Assembly (NCBI RefSeq): GCF_003182475.1
Contig: NZ_QGTS01000006.1
Coordinates: 186,001-250,000 of the forward strand
Direction of reading: 5' to 3'
Length of the DNA stretch: 64,000 bases
DNA from: Mangrovibacter plantisponsor
GTDB lineage: Bacteria > Pseudomonadota > Gammaproteobacteria > Enterobacterales > Enterobacteriaceae
In this document: positions 8,529-18,531 of the stretch, one piece after another
Numbering within the stretch: position 1 is the first letter of the stretch
How the letters are laid out: every line of letters starts with the position of its first letter
Program-made: the position numbers and the translations under genes
The notes under the pieces: model-generated
Databases searched by the model: none
What the model saw: the letters and a program-made list of their open reading frames with translations, nothing else
Told to the model about the DNA's origin: nothing

Positions 8529-10991
8529 TTAAACTCCCAACTTCCATGACAAAGTGCGCAGCAGGTCGGCAAATACCCCGGCAGCCGTCACATCATTTCC
8601 TGCACCATACCCACGTAATACCAGCGGCAACGGGTGGTAGTAATGGCTGTAAAAGGCAAGCGCGTTTTCGCCATTTTTCACTTTGAATAAAGGATCGTTG
8701 CCATCTACAGCGTCGATTTTCACAACACAACGGCCATCTTCCTGAATCTGCCCGACATAACGCAGAACTTTACCTTCGTCACGAGCCTTTGCAACGCGAG
8801 CAGAGAATGCATCGTCCAGTTCGGGTAAACGCGCCATGAATTGGCTGACATCGCCAGACGAATCGAATTCAGGTGGCAGAACTGGCTCAACAATAATGTC
8901 GTCAAGCTCCAGTTCGTGCCCATTTTCCCGGGCAAGGATCAATAATTTGCGCGCCACATCCATACCAGACAAATCATCACGCGGGTCTGGCTCGGTATAG
9001 CCCAGTTCCCGTGCAACGCGGGTAGCCTCAGACAGTGACACACCTTCATCCAGTTTGCCAAAGATAAAAGAGAGCGAGCCAGACAAAATGCCCGAGAAAT
9101 GCTGCAATTCATCACCGGCATCCAGTAAGTTCTGCAAGTTTTCAATAACCGGTAACCCGGCACCTACGTTGGTATCATAAAGGAACTTACGGCGTGATTT
9201 TTCTGCGGCCTGTCGCAACTCATGGTAATAAGCCATGGATGAGGTATTCGCTTTTTTGTTCGGCGTAACCACATGAAAACCTTCCCGCAGAAAATCAACA
9301 TACTGGTCTGCCACTGACTGGTTTGATGTGCAGTCAACTATCACCGGATTCAGCAGGTGATATTCTTTTACCAGGCGAATCAGGCGGCCCAGGTTAAAGG
9401 GTTCTTTGGCCTCACCCAACATGGACTGCCAGTTTTCCAAATCCAGGCCGTGCACGCTAGTCAGCAGAGCGCGGGAATTAGCAACACCACAAACACGCAA
9501 ATCTATGTGTTTGCGCTTGAGCCAGGGTTGCTGGCGTTTGATCTGCTCGATCAACGCACTACCAACACCACCCACACCAATCACAAACACTTCAACAACC
9601 TGGTCTGTATTGAACAGCATCTGATGGGTAACCCGCACCCCGGTCATCGCATCATCATTACTGACCACAACCGAGATTGACCGCTCCGAGGATCCCTGGG
9701 CAATGGCAACAATGTTGATATTCGCACGAGCAAGCGCGGCGAAGAATTTAGCAGAAATACCGCGCAGGGTGCGCATACCGTCACCGACGGCAGAGATAAT
9801 GGCCAGCCGCTCAGTTATCATAAACGGCTCCAGCAACCCTTCTTTCAGCTCCAGATAAAACTCATCTTCAAGTGCTTTAGCCGCCCGCACACATTCAGAC
9901 TGCGGCACACAAAAGCTGATACTGTATTCAGAAGAGGACTGGGTTATCAGTACCACCGAAATGCCGTTACGTGACATGGCAGCAAACACACGGGCAGCCA
10001 TGCCTACCATGCCTTTCATTCCCGGGCCGGACACACTGAACATCGCCATATTATTCAGATTACTGATACCTTTTACCGGCAGGTTATCATCATCTTTAGT
10101 GGCTCCAATTAAGGTACCTGGCGCATCAGGGTTTCCGGTGTTTTTAATCAGGCAGGGAATTTGAAACTGGGCGATGGGGGTAATGGTGCGAGGATGAAGA
10201 ACTTTGGCGCCGAAGTAAGAAAGCTCCATGGCCTCCTGGTACGACATCGATTTCAATAACCTCGCATCGGGTACCTGCCTTGGGTCACAAGTATAGACAC
10301 CATCAACATCGGTCCAGATTTCGCAGCAATCCGCCCTCAGGCAGGCTGCCAGCACTGCGGCAGAATAGTCAGAACCATTACGGCCCAACACAACCAGTTC
10401 ATTTTTTTCATTACCGGCGGTAAAACCGGCCATCAGAATCATATTCTCTGCCGGGATCCGGCTGGCAGCGATACGGCGAGTAGACTCAGGAATATCAACT
10501 GTAGATTCCAGATAGTGCCCATTGGCCAGCAATTTTTCGACAGGATCAATCACCGACACTTGGTGACCGCGCGCAGTAAGCAATGCCGCCATAATGGCGA
10601 TGGATAATTTTTCCCCGCGCGAGATAAACGCAGCGTTAATGCTGTCAGGGCACTGACCCAGCAAGCTGATACCATGCAGAACATGCTTAATCTGGGCAAA
10701 TTCGTGCTCAACAACACTTTTCATTTCAGCCAGAGGGAAACCGGGCTGAAGCTGAGCCAGTCCATTAAGTAAATCTGCAAAAATTTGCCCGGCGTCGCTG
10801 ATATTCGGCATAGCGTCCTGGCCGCTAATTGTTTTTTCTATCATCGCGACCAAATGGTTTGTAATTTTCGCCGGCGCAGAAAGCACGGTGGCGACCTGTT
10901 CCTGTTGCGCCTTGCTTTCCAGAATCTCAGCTACGCACAGAAAACGTTGTGCGTTTGCTACTGAAGTACCGCCGAATTTCAACACTCGCAT
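8529..10991 (-). CDS. thrA: Bifunctional aspartokinase I / homoserine dehydrogenase I
   Basis: Catalyses the first and third steps of the aspartate pathway toward threonine. The 820 residues equal E. coli ThrA. The order is aspartokinase ([13 protein letters not shown] at the N terminus, [23 protein letters not shown] split around residue 190-212), two ACT regions (about 315-460), then homoserine dehydrogenase with the NAD(P)-binding [15 protein letters not shown] near 470 and the [18 protein letters not shown] motif near 650. A 14-codon upstream extension is rejected: homology and AAGGGGTAAC before the ATG at 10991 fix the start. Expression is expected to be controlled by the thrL attenuator directly upstream. 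Confidence 0.98.
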   Translation of the reverse strand: MRVLKFGGTSVANAQRFLCVAEILESKAQQEQVATVLSAPAKITNHLVAMIEKTISGQDAMPNISDAGQIFADLLNGLAQLQPGFPLAEMKSVVEHEFAQIKHVLHGISLLGQCPDSINAAFISRGEKLSIAIMAALLTARGHQVSVIDPVEKLLANGHYLESTVDIPESTRRIAASRIPAENMILMAGFTAGNEKNELVVLGRNGSDYSAAVLAACLRADCCEIWTDVDGVYTCDPRQVPDARLLKSMSYQEAMELSYFGAKVLHPRTITPIAQFQIPCLIKNTGNPDAPGTLIGATKDDDNLPVKGISNLNNMAMFSVSGPGMKGMVGMAARVFAAMSRNGISVVLITQSSSEYSISFCVPQSECVRAAKALEDEFYLELKEGLLEPFMITERLAIISAVGDGMRTLRGISAKFFAALARANINIVAIAQGSSERSISVVVSNDDAMTGVRVTHQMLFNTDQVVEVFVIGVGGVGSALIEQIKRQQPWLKRKHIDLRVCGVANSRALLTSVHGLDLENWQSMLGEAKEPFNLGRLIRLVKEYHLLNPVIVDCTSNQSVADQYVDFLREGFHVVTPNKKANTSSMAYYHELRQAAEKSRRKFLYDTNVGAGLPVIENLQNLLDAGDELQHFSGILSGSLSFIFGKLDEGVSLSEATRVARELGYTEPDPRDDLSGMDVARKLLILARENGHELELDDIIVEPVLPPEFDSSGDVSQFMARLPELDDAFSARVAKARDEGKVLRYVGQIQEDGRCVVKIDAVDGNDPLFKVKNGENALAFYSHYYHPLPLVLRGYGAGNDVTAAGVFADLLRTLSWKLGV

Positions 10992-11020
10992 GGTTGTTAC
11001 CCCTTGAACATAAGCCGAAA

Positions 11021-11053
11021 AAAAAGCCCGCACTGTTCAGGTGCGGGCTTTTT
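11021..11053 (-). terminator. thr operon attenuator
   Basis: A 13-bp stem, AAAAAGCCCGCAC/GTGCGGGCTTTTT with a 7-base loop, lies between thrL and thrA. On the transcribed strand it ends in a run of eight T. The GTGCGGGCT half is repeated at the end of thrL, giving the alternative pairing needed for anti-termination. This is the classic threonine/isoleucine attenuator. Confidence 0.95.
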
Positions 11054-11071
11054 CTGTATTTCCTGTACGCG

Positions 11072-11140
11072 TCAGCCCGCACCGTTACCTGTTGTAATGG
11101 TGGTAATAATAATGGTTGTGACCAGGCTGAAATGCATCAT
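11072..11140 (-). CDS. thrL: thr operon leader peptide
   Basis: A 22-residue leader, MMHFSLVTTIIITTITTGNGAG, found by reading the minus strand upstream of the attenuator. It contains six Thr and four Ile codons, including Ile-Ile-Ile, and ends in the conserved GNGAG whose codons form part of the attenuator pairing. The E. coli peptide is 21 residues with eight Thr and four Ile codons. The sequence before the ATG (CACAACATCC) is the same as in E. coli. Stalling of the leading ribosome at Thr/Ile codons would prevent terminator formation. Confidence 0.95.
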   Translation of the reverse strand: MMHFSLVTTIIITTITTGNGAG

Positions 11141-11222
11141 GGATGTTGTGTGCTCGAATTCTTAATATGAATTGCCTATATTGGTTAAAGTATTATGCGG
11201 GTTAAGTCAATATTTTTTTATT
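11141..11222 (-). promoter_or_regulatory. thr operon promoter region
   Basis: On the minus strand TATTGACTTAAC is followed by ACTTTAACCAATATAGGC, the same blocks found upstream of E. coli thrL. The TATAGG-type -10 lies about 40-50 bases before thrL. The bases between these blocks differ from E. coli, so the conserved parts are likely functional. Confidence 0.8.
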
Positions 11223-11342
11223 TTTAGCACTTTCTGTGACCTTGCCGACAGATCCCGTCTTTTCTCTTTTCACCTTGATAAAACACTGTTAACTACCCGG
11301 TTACCCATTCATTCATTGGTAATGGAGACATTTACCAACAGG

Positions 11343-12029
11343 TTACTCTGGCAGTTTTTTTTCAATATCATGGGCCAGTTGATGCAACATTGCGATATCC
11401 CGTTGGGCTAATCCACCCAGCCGTTGTTGCAGCCAGTCGCTGAGCTTATGGTCGCCAGCAACATCCAGTTTATTCAACAAGCCAGCCAGCCGGTGGCGCA
11501 ATGCCGCTAACTGCCCAGGATCAGTTTCTGGGCGAGTCTCTGTCGCCGTATTAATTAGCGATGCTAATTGGTAGCAATACACCATTACAGCCTGGCCAAG
11601 GTTCAGCGACGGGTAATCCGCAACCATAGGCACACCCGAAAGGATGTCTGCCAGGGCCAGTTCTTCATTCGTCAGTCCACTATCTTCACGGCCAAATACC
11701 ACCGCAGCAGAACGTAACCACTGCTGTTTTTCTTCCAGTACCGGCAACAATTCCTGGGGCGTGACATAGTAATGGAAACGGGCCCGGCTCCGGGCTGTGG
11801 TCGCAATAGTCAGATCAATATCAGCAACAGCTGCTGCGAGATCAGGAAAAACTTCAATATTATCAATTATGTCACCTGAACCATGCGCAACCCATCTTGT
11901 TGCCGGTTCCAGGTGAGCCTGGCTGTCAACGATACGCAGTGTGGTAAATCCCATGGTTTTCATCGCCCTGGCAGCAGCACCAATGTTCTCGGGGCGGGCG
12001 GGGGATACCAGAATAATAACGAATTGCAT
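11343..12029 (-). CDS. yjtD: TrmJ-like SpoU-family RNA methyltransferase YjtD
   Basis: Predicted tRNA/rRNA 2'-O-methyltransferase of the SPOUT/TrmH superfamily, 228 residues, equal in length to E. coli YjtD. Visible motifs are PENIGAAARAMKTMGF near residue 13, VFGREDSGLTNEEL near 110, and the SAM-binding knot PSLNLGQAVMVYCYQL near 137. It lies upstream of the thr operon on the same strand and is divergent from arcA. Family assignment is strong; the RNA target is not known from the sequence. Confidence 0.93.
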   Translation of the reverse strand: MQFVIILVSPARPENIGAAARAMKTMGFTTLRIVDSQAHLEPATRWVAHGSGDIIDNIEVFPDLAAAVADIDLTIATTARSRARFHYYVTPQELLPVLEEKQQWLRSAAVVFGREDSGLTNEELALADILSGVPMVADYPSLNLGQAVMVYCYQLASLINTATETRPETDPGQLAALRHRLAGLLNKLDVAGDHKLSDWLQQRLGGLAQRDIAMLHQLAHDIEKKLPE

Positions 12030-12664
12030 ACGCTTCTCTTTTCGTGTTTTTCGAATGATTTAACATTGCCTGCCAAACATATTACGCGGCAAAAATTTAC
12101 TTTATCGCAACATTTTTCAGAACTTTACTGCAATTATCAGATTAAAAATCCTAACCAAAAAAGTGACAGCAGAGTTCTCTCACCAAGAACAAAACCCTGC
12201 ATATCCTTATGTTTATTATAAAAAAATTACATTAAAATAAGACTTGTCAATTTCATTTCAATTGTTTATTAATTATAATGCCTGATTATACCGGTGTTTA
12301 CGTAAATGTTGCTCAGTTTAGTCACACTGTCTGGTGATATCATCAGAGTGTTAACGTGCTACAATTGAATTTGATATATGTCAACGAAGCGTAGTTTTAT
12401 TGGGTGTTGCCGTCGTATGACTCTGTTATGTCGCTGTTAAAATCGCTACCATAGTGGCCGTTTTCGACACCGCAGGGTCGCAAGGGAAAAGTACCCATGA
12501 CCAAGCTAATGATGTTGTTGACGTTGATGGATTATGCATCAAGAACACAATTATGTACTTTAGTCATGTTACGCCGGCATGTTAATTTTTCGCATGCACT
12601 TTCAGGCAGGCCCGGGACTTTTGTACTCCTGTTTCGATTTAGTTGGCAATTTTAGGTAGCAAAC
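12030..12664 (+). promoter_or_regulatory. arcA upstream region with FNR box
   Basis: 635 bases between divergent yjtD and arcA, AT-rich for the first 300. TTGATATATGTCAA at 12371-12384 matches the FNR box TTGAT-N4-ATCAA with one mismatch, consistent with FNR control of arcA known in E. coli. The proximal 200 bases are strongly similar to the E. coli arcA leader, including a remnant of yjjY on the opposite strand. No intact protein gene is seen. Confidence 0.65.
12532..12567 (-). pseudogene. yjjY: Remnant of yjjY opposite the arcA leader
   Basis: On the minus strand the ATG at 12567 begins MTKVHNCVLDA, then hits TAA at 12532-12534. Reading on in the same frame gives SINVNNIISLVMGTFP, which matches the rest of the E. 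coli YjjY peptide start. The nucleotide sequence is conserved but the frame is not. This suggests that selection acts on the arcA leader and not on a YjjY protein. Confidence 0.6.
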
Positions 12665-13381
12665 ATGCAGACCCCGCACATTCTTATCGTCGAAGACGAA
12701 TTAGTTACACGTAACACATTAAAAAGCATTTTCGAGGCAGAAGGTTACGATGTTTTCGAAGCGACAGATGGCGCTGAAATGCATCAGATTCTGTCCGAGA
12801 ATGACGTTAACCTGGTTATCATGGACATCAACCTGCCAGGCAAGAATGGCCTGCTACTCGCCCGCGAATTGCGTGAACAGGCAAATGTCGCACTGATGTT
12901 CCTGACAGGCCGTGATAACGAAGTCGATAAAATCCTTGGGTTAGAAATTGGTGCAGATGATTACATCACCAAACCTTTTAACCCTCGTGAACTGACTATC
13001 CGTGCACGTAACCTGCTATCCCGTACCATGAATCTGGGCACTACAACGGAAGAACGCCGTGCTGTAGAAACCTACAAGTTCAATGGCTGGGAACTGGATA
13101 TCAACAGCCGTTCTTTGATTAGCCCTAACGGTGAGCAATACAAACTGCCGCGTAGTGAATTCCGTGCCATGCTGCATTTCTGTGAGAACCCTGGGAAAAT
13201 CCAGACTCGCGCAGAACTGCTGAAGAAAATGACCGGCCGCGAACTGAAACCACATGACCGTACTGTTGACGTGACTATTCGCCGCATCCGCAAACATTTC
13301 GAATCCACACCAGATACCCCAGAAATTATTGCGACTATTCATGGCGAAGGCTACCGCTTCTGCGGCGATCTTCAGGAGTAA
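12665..13381 (+). CDS. arcA: Aerobic respiration response regulator ArcA
   Basis: OmpR-family response regulator of the ArcB-ArcA system that represses aerobic respiratory genes under low oxygen. The 238 residues equal E. coli ArcA. The receiver domain (1-120) has acidic E10/D11, phosphorylation site D54 in [11 protein letters not shown] near 82 and K near 104 (DDYITKPF). A winged-helix DNA-binding domain covers about 135-234. It is preceded by a long leader with an FNR box and followed by a strong hairpin terminator. Convergent with creA. Confidence 0.99.
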   Translation: MQTPHILIVEDELVTRNTLKSIFEAEGYDVFEATDGAEMHQILSENDVNLVIMDINLPGKNGLLLARELREQANVALMFLTGRDNEVDKILGLEIGADDYITKPFNPRELTIRARNLLSRTMNLGTTTEERRAVETYKFNGWELDINSRSLISPNGEQYKLPRSEFRAMLHFCENPGKIQTRAELLKKMTGRELKPHDRTVDVTIRRIRKHFESTPDTPEIIATIHGEGYRFCGDLQE

Positions 13382-13405
13382 TTTCCCCTACTCCGGGTAA
13401 AATGT

Positions 13406-13430
13406 AAAAAAGGGCTTAATGCCCTTTTTT
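13406..13430. terminator. Bidirectional terminator arcA/creA
   Basis: A perfect 10-bp stem AAAAAAGGGC/GCCCTTTTTT with loop TTAAT lies between the convergent arcA and creA genes, with T tracts on both strands. Confidence 0.93.
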
Positions 13431-13446
13431 GTTGCCTGCTGAACGC

Positions 13447-13914
13447 CTATTTCCACGGCATAATCGGAACCGCGCTTATCGCGTTTTTCGGCGAGCCATC
13501 CACTAACTTATCCGAATACGCCAGGTAAGCCAGTGTGTTGCGCTTTTTATCGTAAAAGCGAACAACCTGTAACTTCTTGAACACCAGCGATGTCCGTTTT
13601 TTAAAGACAACCTCGCCTTCTTTTTTGCCCGTGCTGATGGCCTCACTCAACTCAACAGGCCCGGTTTGCTGGCAGGAAATTGCCGCATCGGAGGTATCTT
13701 CAGCCAGCCCCAGACCACCTTTGATCCCCCCAGTTTTTGCCCGGCTAAGGTAGCAAGTTACGTTTTTTACGTCCGGGTCATCGAACGCTTCGACAACAAT
13801 CTTATGATCCGGCCCGATCAGTTTGAAAACTGTATCAACAGAGCCAATTTCTTCTGCATGGGCGACACTCAGAGCGCTCAAAACAGTGGATAAAAAGAGC
13901 ATAGAATATTTCAT
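13447..13914 (-). CDS. creA: Periplasmic protein CreA
   Basis: A 155-residue secreted protein of unknown molecular function. A signal peptide is visible at residues 1-20 (ends SVAHA before [11 protein letters not shown]), followed by the highly conserved CreA body ([22 protein letters not shown] split at the middle, [21 protein letters not shown]). In E. coli creA heads the creABCD operon. Here its stop lies only 65 bases from the arcA stop and creB, creC and creD are absent. Cysteines near residues 54 and 81 could form a disulfide. Confidence 0.95.
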   Translation of the reverse strand: MKYSMLFLSTVLSALSVAHAEEIGSVDTVFKLIGPDHKIVVEAFDDPDVKNVTCYLSRAKTGGIKGGLGLAEDTSDAAISCQQTGPVELSEAISTGKKEGEVVFKKRTSLVFKKLQVVRFYDKKRNTLAYLAYSDKLVDGSPKNAISAVPIMPWK

Positions 13915-14119
13915 ATTGTTACCAATTCTGAAATTACCGATATGTGATTATTTAATATTCGAGAATTTCTTCTTGAAGATCATGATTTTGTAAGAAAAAA
14001 CTTAAATTTATACAGGCGTAACCCCATTATGCGCCAAGAAAACTGCACGCCAGAAGAAAATAAAAAGTGCTATTATTCCGCGTCGTTATACCCCGTGCTT
14101 ATCAGGATGAGGATATTAT

Positions 14120-14989
14120 ATGGATCAGGTTGGGATCATTAGTGATTTGCTTAACTGGCTTGAAAGCCATCTGGACCAACCTTTGTCGCTCGACAATGTG
14201 GCGGCTAAAGCAGGGTACTCTAAATGGCATCTGCAACGAATGTTCAAAGATGTGACAGGCCAGGCAATTGGTGCCTATATTCGTGCACGTCGTTTGTCCA
14301 AATCAGCAGTTGCACTCAAACTGACTGCCCGGCCAATACTGGACATTGCCTTGCAATACCGGTTTGATTCCCAGCAAACTTTCACCCGGGCATTTAAAAA
14401 GCAATTCGCACTAACGCCAGCGCTCTACCGCCGCTCTCCTGAGTGGAATGCCTCGGGTATACGCCCGCCAATCCGCCTGGATAATACACCACTTCCAGAA
14501 GCCACTTTCGTTACCCTGCCTGATACTGAACTGGTTGGGGTGACTCAGAGCTATAGTTGTACTCTGGAACAAATCACCCAATATCGCCACGAAATGCGTA
14601 TTCAGTTCTGGCGGGCATTTCTTGCCAATACGACCAGTATTCCGCCTGTGCTTTATGGCCTTGCAGAGCCACGCCCCAGTGCAGAGAAAGACGATGAGCA
14701 GGAAGTCTTTTACACTACGGCATTGCCGCCTGATATCGCCAAAAGTTACGTTCAGAATGCACATCCGGTAGTACTGGCTGGTGGTGATTACGTAAAATTT
14801 GTTTATGAAGGTGAGCCCGACGAACTGCAATCATTTATCCTGACGGTGTATGGCACTTGCATGCCAACACTGGGCCTGGTTCGCCGTGAAGGGCAGGATA
14901 TTGAGCGGCTGCAACCAGAGTTCACCAATGGTTCTGACCAGCCGCCTTCAAGCATCCGTTGCGATTACCTGATTCCGGTACGCCGCTAA
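14120..14989 (+). CDS. rob: Right-origin-binding transcription factor Rob
   Basis: AraC/XylS-family activator of the mar/sox/rob regulon; binds oriC and marboxes. The 289 residues equal E. coli Rob. Two helix-turn-helix motifs lie in residues 1-110 (LSLDNVAAKAGYSKWHLQRM, then ARPILDIALQYRFDSQQTF), followed by a GyrI-like ligand-binding domain with the STYTV-type core (TLPDTELVGVTQSY near residue 131). GAGGATATT precedes the ATG. Convergent with gpmB, with 7 bases between stops. Confidence 0.97.
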   Translation: MDQVGIISDLLNWLESHLDQPLSLDNVAAKAGYSKWHLQRMFKDVTGQAIGAYIRARRLSKSAVALKLTARPILDIALQYRFDSQQTFTRAFKKQFALTPALYRRSPEWNASGIRPPIRLDNTPLPEATFVTLPDTELVGVTQSYSCTLEQITQYRHEMRIQFWRAFLANTTSIPPVLYGLAEPRPSAEKDDEQEVFYTTALPPDIAKSYVQNAHPVVLAGGDYVKFVYEGEPDELQSFILTVYGTCMPTLGLVRREGQDIERLQPEFTNGSDQPPSSIRCDYLIPVRR

Positions 14990-14996
14990 CAGCAAC

Positions 14997-15644
14997 TCAG
15001 CGTTGTAGTTCATCCAAGGCCGGGGCATCAAGATGCGAAACATCCCCGGCGGTTTCAACCACCCACCCGGAAGCCAGCCACGCGCTCTGCTGGTAATCAA
15101 CCCGGGAAATAGAGCAGTTACGCAACCTCAGGCGCCGTTCTGCATAAGGCGGTAGCCCGAGAATCGTGCTCACCAGGCATCCCAGCGCCATACCATGGCT
15201 TACCAGCAGAGGGCGGCTTTGCGCAGGCAATTCAAGGCAGGCACTCAAAGCAGCATGCATACGCTGGCTCAGTTCCGTCATTGATTCCCCCTGGGGGATT
15301 CGCCCGTCTGGCGTACCGTCAACTAAACGCCTCCGCCAGGACTCTTCTTCTTCAGTGAGGCTGTCGATATCGCGTTGTTCCAGTACCCCCATATCCAGTT
15401 CGCGCAGGCGGTCATCAACGACATAATCACACCCGATGGCTTGCGCAATAATGCGTGCCGTTTGCTGTGTTCTCCCCAAATCACTGGAGATAATATGCGT
15501 AATACCCAGATGCCTGACACGCTGAGCAACTTGCTGTGCCTGCTGGATACCTTTCTCGGTCAGCCCACTGTCAGACTGGCCCTGAATGCGTCGTTCCACA
15601 TTCCACTGCGTTTCGCCGTGGCGAACAAGATAGACCTGTAACAT
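14997..15644 (-). CDS. gpmB: Histidine phosphatase family protein GpmB
   Basis: Probable phosphatase of the phosphoglycerate mutase-like superfamily, 215 residues as in E. coli. The RHG catalytic motif is in LVRHGETQWN near residue 6, and the second catalytic histidine is in LVSHGMALG near 149. Despite the gene name the E. coli protein acts mainly as a phosphatase, so a glycolytic role is not implied. Divergent from yjjX by about 50 bases. Confidence 0.94.
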   Translation of the reverse strand: MLQVYLVRHGETQWNVERRIQGQSDSGLTEKGIQQAQQVAQRVRHLGITHIISSDLGRTQQTARIIAQAIGCDYVVDDRLRELDMGVLEQRDIDSLTEEEESWRRRLVDGTPDGRIPQGESMTELSQRMHAALSACLELPAQSRPLLVSHGMALGCLVSTILGLPPYAERRLRLRNCSISRVDYQQSAWLASGWVVETAGDVSHLDAPALDELQR

Positions 15645-15696
15645 GTACTTTATCCGTTATACTGCTCTGATGTTTTCATTAGGCGTTTACTAAATT

Positions 15697-16209
15697 ATGT
15701 ACCAGGTTGTCACAGCCACCAAAAATCCAGCCAAAATTAACGCAATTTTACATGCATTTGAAATCATCTTTGGCGAAGGATCTTGCCACATTATTGCCGC
15801 AGGCGTCGAGAGCGGCGTCCCGGAACAACCAATAGGCAGTGCTGAAACTCTGGCTGGCGCACGCCAGCGTGTTATCAATGCCCGCGAAGTTTACCCGCAA
15901 GCAGATTTCTGGGTCGCTATTGAAGCAGGTATAGATGAGGGTAGCACGTTCAGTTGGGTGGTGATTGAAAATTCAGACAAGCGCGGAGAAGCGCGTTCTG
16001 CATCGCTGCCTTTGCCCGAAGCTGTTCTTTCTGCCATTACCCGCGGTGAAACACTGGGTGATGTTATCAGCGCGATCACAGGTATTGAGCAACCTGGGCG
16101 CAAAGAAGGTGCTATAGGGATTTTCACGAAAGGCGCTCTGACCAGAAGCAGTGTTTACAGCCAGGCGGTTGTGCTGGCACTCAGCCCTTTTCACCACCCG
16201 GCCTGGTAA
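15697..16209 (+). CDS. yjjX: Inosine/xanthosine triphosphatase YjjX
   Basis: House-cleaning NTPase that removes non-canonical ITP and XTP; 170 residues as in E. coli. N-terminal [13 protein letters not shown] is the nucleotide-binding loop, followed by [23 protein letters not shown] near residue 40 and WVAIEAGID near 71 with the metal-binding acidic residues. Convergent with trpR, with only 5 bases between stops. Confidence 0.95.
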   Translation: MYQVVTATKNPAKINAILHAFEIIFGEGSCHIIAAGVESGVPEQPIGSAETLAGARQRVINAREVYPQADFWVAIEAGIDEGSTFSWVVIENSDKRGEARSASLPLPEAVLSAITRGETLGDVISAITGIEQPGRKEGAIGIFTKGALTRSSVYSQAVVLALSPFHHPAW

Positions 16210-16214
16210 CAGAA

Positions 16215-16541
16215 TCACTCGGCGTCGAGCAATTTCACTTCCAGCCACTGGCGCAGTGCGAATGGTGCCGTTTTCAGGCTGTTCGAGCCCCGAGTGATTG
16301 TGGCGATACCCGCGCCCAGCTCACTTTTGAGCTCACGCTGGCTCATTTTCCCACGAAGCAGCTCTTCAATAATACGCACACGTGTACCTAAGGCCGTGCG
16401 CTCATCAGGCGTCAGGAGTAAGGTCAGAAGTGGAAGGTGGAGATCTTCACCAAAAGAAGCCTGCAGTAATTCCACAAAACGGAGCCATTCCTGGTTGGCG
16501 TTTTCTTCCTGCGGAGAAGAGAACGGCGTCTGCTGAGTCAT
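16215..16541 (-). CDS. trpR: Trp operon repressor TrpR
   Basis: Tryptophan-activated dimeric repressor of trp, aroH, mtr and its own gene. The 108 residues equal E. coli TrpR. The helix-turn-helix near residues 68-91 ([22 protein letters not shown] split there) is conserved, as are the tryptophan pocket residues in [21 protein letters not shown]. It lies downstream of slt by about 55 bases and has its own operator in that gap, so it is likely transcribed separately and autorepressed. Confidence 0.98.
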   Translation of the reverse strand: MTQQTPFSSPQEENANQEWLRFVELLQASFGEDLHLPLLTLLLTPDERTALGTRVRIIEELLRGKMSQRELKSELGAGIATITRGSNSLKTAPFALRQWLEVKLLDAE

Positions 16542-16551
16542 GTTATGCCAC

Positions 16552-16571
16552 CATACTATTTAACTAGTACA
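16552..16571 (-). promoter_or_regulatory. TrpR operator in the trpR promoter
   Basis: On the minus strand TGTACTAGTTAAATAGTATG matches the trp operator consensus TGTACTAGTTAACTAGTACA at all but three positions. It begins 10 bases upstream of the trpR ATG, and a TATGCT element lies immediately before it. The position is right for autoregulation. Confidence 0.88.
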
Positions 16572-16596
16572 GCAGCATAACACACTCCTGAAAAAA

Positions 16597-18531
16597 TCAG
16601 TAACGCTGCTGCCACTCCTGTTGCGTCAGTAACGGTGAGTTATCACCATCGAAATAGCGGTAATAGGCATCATAGGCGAGCACATTTTTCACATAACGCC
16701 GGGTTTCTGAGAAAGGAATACTCTCAATAAACGCGACGGCGTCGATTCGACCAGAACTATTACCCTGCCAGCTCCGCACCCGGCCAGGCCCGGCATTATA
16801 TGCCGCAGAAGCAAATATACGGTTATTACCAAATTGCTGATACACATACTGCAGATATTGCGTACCAATATTAATGTTGGTGTCCGGGTCGAGTAACTGG
16901 CTACTACTGCTGTACCCGGGGATATTAAACATCTTCACAGTATGTGTGGCCGTTGCGGGCATTAACTGCATCAGGCCTGTGGCACCAACCGGTGAGCGCA
17001 CTTTCGGGTTCCAGGCACTTTCCTGGCGAGCAATAGCCATGGCATACGTGCTGGAAATATCTTTACCACTGACATAATGGTCGAACGTTGCTTTCCAGGC
17101 CGGAGGGAAACGCTCCGTCAGGTTATCCCATAATTTACCGGCAATCGTCGCCTGCACACTCAAATCCCACCAGCCTTGCTTCAGGGCATAATGAGCTAAA
17201 GCGGCCTGTTCCTCAGGTGGGCGGCTGGCAATATAACCCGCCCATTCACTGCGCGCCGTATTATCAAGGTTCCAGTACATCAGTTCACGAATACGAGCCA
17301 GAACAGGCCCATTAACCAGTGAGCCACTGGCTTCAGGAGCATCATTCACCGTTAACTGGTAAGGTACACCCAGGCGCTGTGCCGCAACCATTGGGTAAAA
17401 CCCCCGGGCTTTCATCAAATCCTGCAAAATAGCCCGGCCTTCCGTTTCACGCCCACGTTCCAGCAAAAGTACAGCCTGCCAGTAACGCCACTCGTCTTCC
17501 TGCTTGGCCTCCATAGAGAGGCGTGATAACCAGGTATTCAGCCCGGCTCTGTCCCCCTCACCTAACGCCATACGAATGCGCCGCTCAATTAATGAATCTG
17601 AGCCTGAACGCATAATGATGTCATCACGCCAGCTCGCCTGTTCATCGGTAATGTCGTTACCGAACAAGCGCCAGGCCACAATATCTTTCAGATTTTGAGC
17701 CTGGTCGTCGTCCAGCCCGGATGCCTGAACTAATGCCGGGATCATGGCCCGCGCGTTTTCCACATCCTGGCGTGCCACACTGGCAAACGCCAGCTCAACC
17801 AGGCGGCGAGTAAAGTCAGAAGGTTTGACTGTGCGTGCAAATGAGAGCACCGTTTGCGGGTCATCGGCAAGGCTCATTACCGAAGAGGACAATGTCAGGT
17901 CATTATCCGGTAACTGGCCTGCCAGTGCGTCCACCAGCGCGGTATTACCTGCTTTCATCGCCAGCACAATACGGGATAAATAATCATCAACAGATTGCTG
18001 GCCGGAAGCACGCCATGCCGTGAACAAATTCTCACAAGTTAATGGCAGAGTACGCCCTGTTTGCCACAACTTATGCGCCCCCTCCCATGCCGCACTGGTC
18101 TGCCCGGTCTGCCATTTTGCATTGTAATAATTACACTTTGCTTCAGTTGTCGGTGGTTCTGTTGGGCTGAACGCCAGCAAGCCTTTCCAGTCACTGCGGC
18201 GTGCCAGTTCATTAATGAAGCGCGTTGTCAGCGCTCTGCTGATGGGCATTGTGGGGTACTGTTGGACAAACTGTGTAACAGCAACAGCAGTTTCATTCTG
18301 TAAGTCTGATGTCAATTCCCGATATTCAAGATAAGGATAAAGGGGGTAATCTTTCAGGCCTGGCATCATTTGCTGCACAACATCCATCTGCCGTTGATCC
18401 CAGGCCTGTTTTATTGCGCTGTAGCGCTGACGCTGTTCATCCAGTGAATCTGCCCAAACCGCATGGCTGACGGTAAGCAGGCAGAGGCTTGCAGCCGCGA
18501 AGCGCCAGGTACCCTGTTTTGCTTTCCCCAC
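16597..18531 (-). CDS. slt: Soluble lytic murein transglycosylase Slt70
   Basis: Periplasmic enzyme that cleaves peptidoglycan glycan strands to 1,6-anhydro products. The 644-residue precursor has a signal peptide ending near ADS at residue 27-29, a long alpha-helical doughnut domain (about 30-450) and a C-terminal goose-lysozyme-like catalytic domain. The catalytic glutamate is in IARQESAWNPK, and GLMQLMPATA and AAYNAGPGRV are present. The start is GTG with an AAGGAG site, as in E. coli. trpR follows on the same strand and ettA is divergent. Confidence 0.97.
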   Translation of the reverse strand: MGKAKQGTWRFAAASLCLLTVSHAVWADSLDEQRQRYSAIKQAWDQRQMDVVQQMMPGLKDYPLYPYLEYRELTSDLQNETAVAVTQFVQQYPTMPISRALTTRFINELARRSDWKGLLAFSPTEPPTTEAKCNYYNAKWQTGQTSAAWEGAHKLWQTGRTLPLTCENLFTAWRASGQQSVDDYLSRIVLAMKAGNTALVDALAGQLPDNDLTLSSSVMSLADDPQTVLSFARTVKPSDFTRRLVELAFASVARQDVENARAMIPALVQASGLDDDQAQNLKDIVAWRLFGNDITDEQASWRDDIIMRSGSDSLIERRIRMALGEGDRAGLNTWLSRLSMEAKQEDEWRYWQAVLLLERGRETEGRAILQDLMKARGFYPMVAAQRLGVPYQLTVNDAPEASGSLVNGPVLARIRELMYWNLDNTARSEWAGYIASRPPEEQAALAHYALKQGWWDLSVQATIAGKLWDNLTERFPPAWKATFDHYVSGKDISSTYAMAIARQESAWNPKVRSPVGATGLMQLMPATATHTVKMFNIPGYSSSSQLLDPDTNINIGTQYLQYVYQQFGNNRIFASAAYNAGPGRVRSWQGNSSGRIDAVAFIESIPFSETRRYVKNVLAYDAYYRYFDGDNSPLLTQQEWQQRY

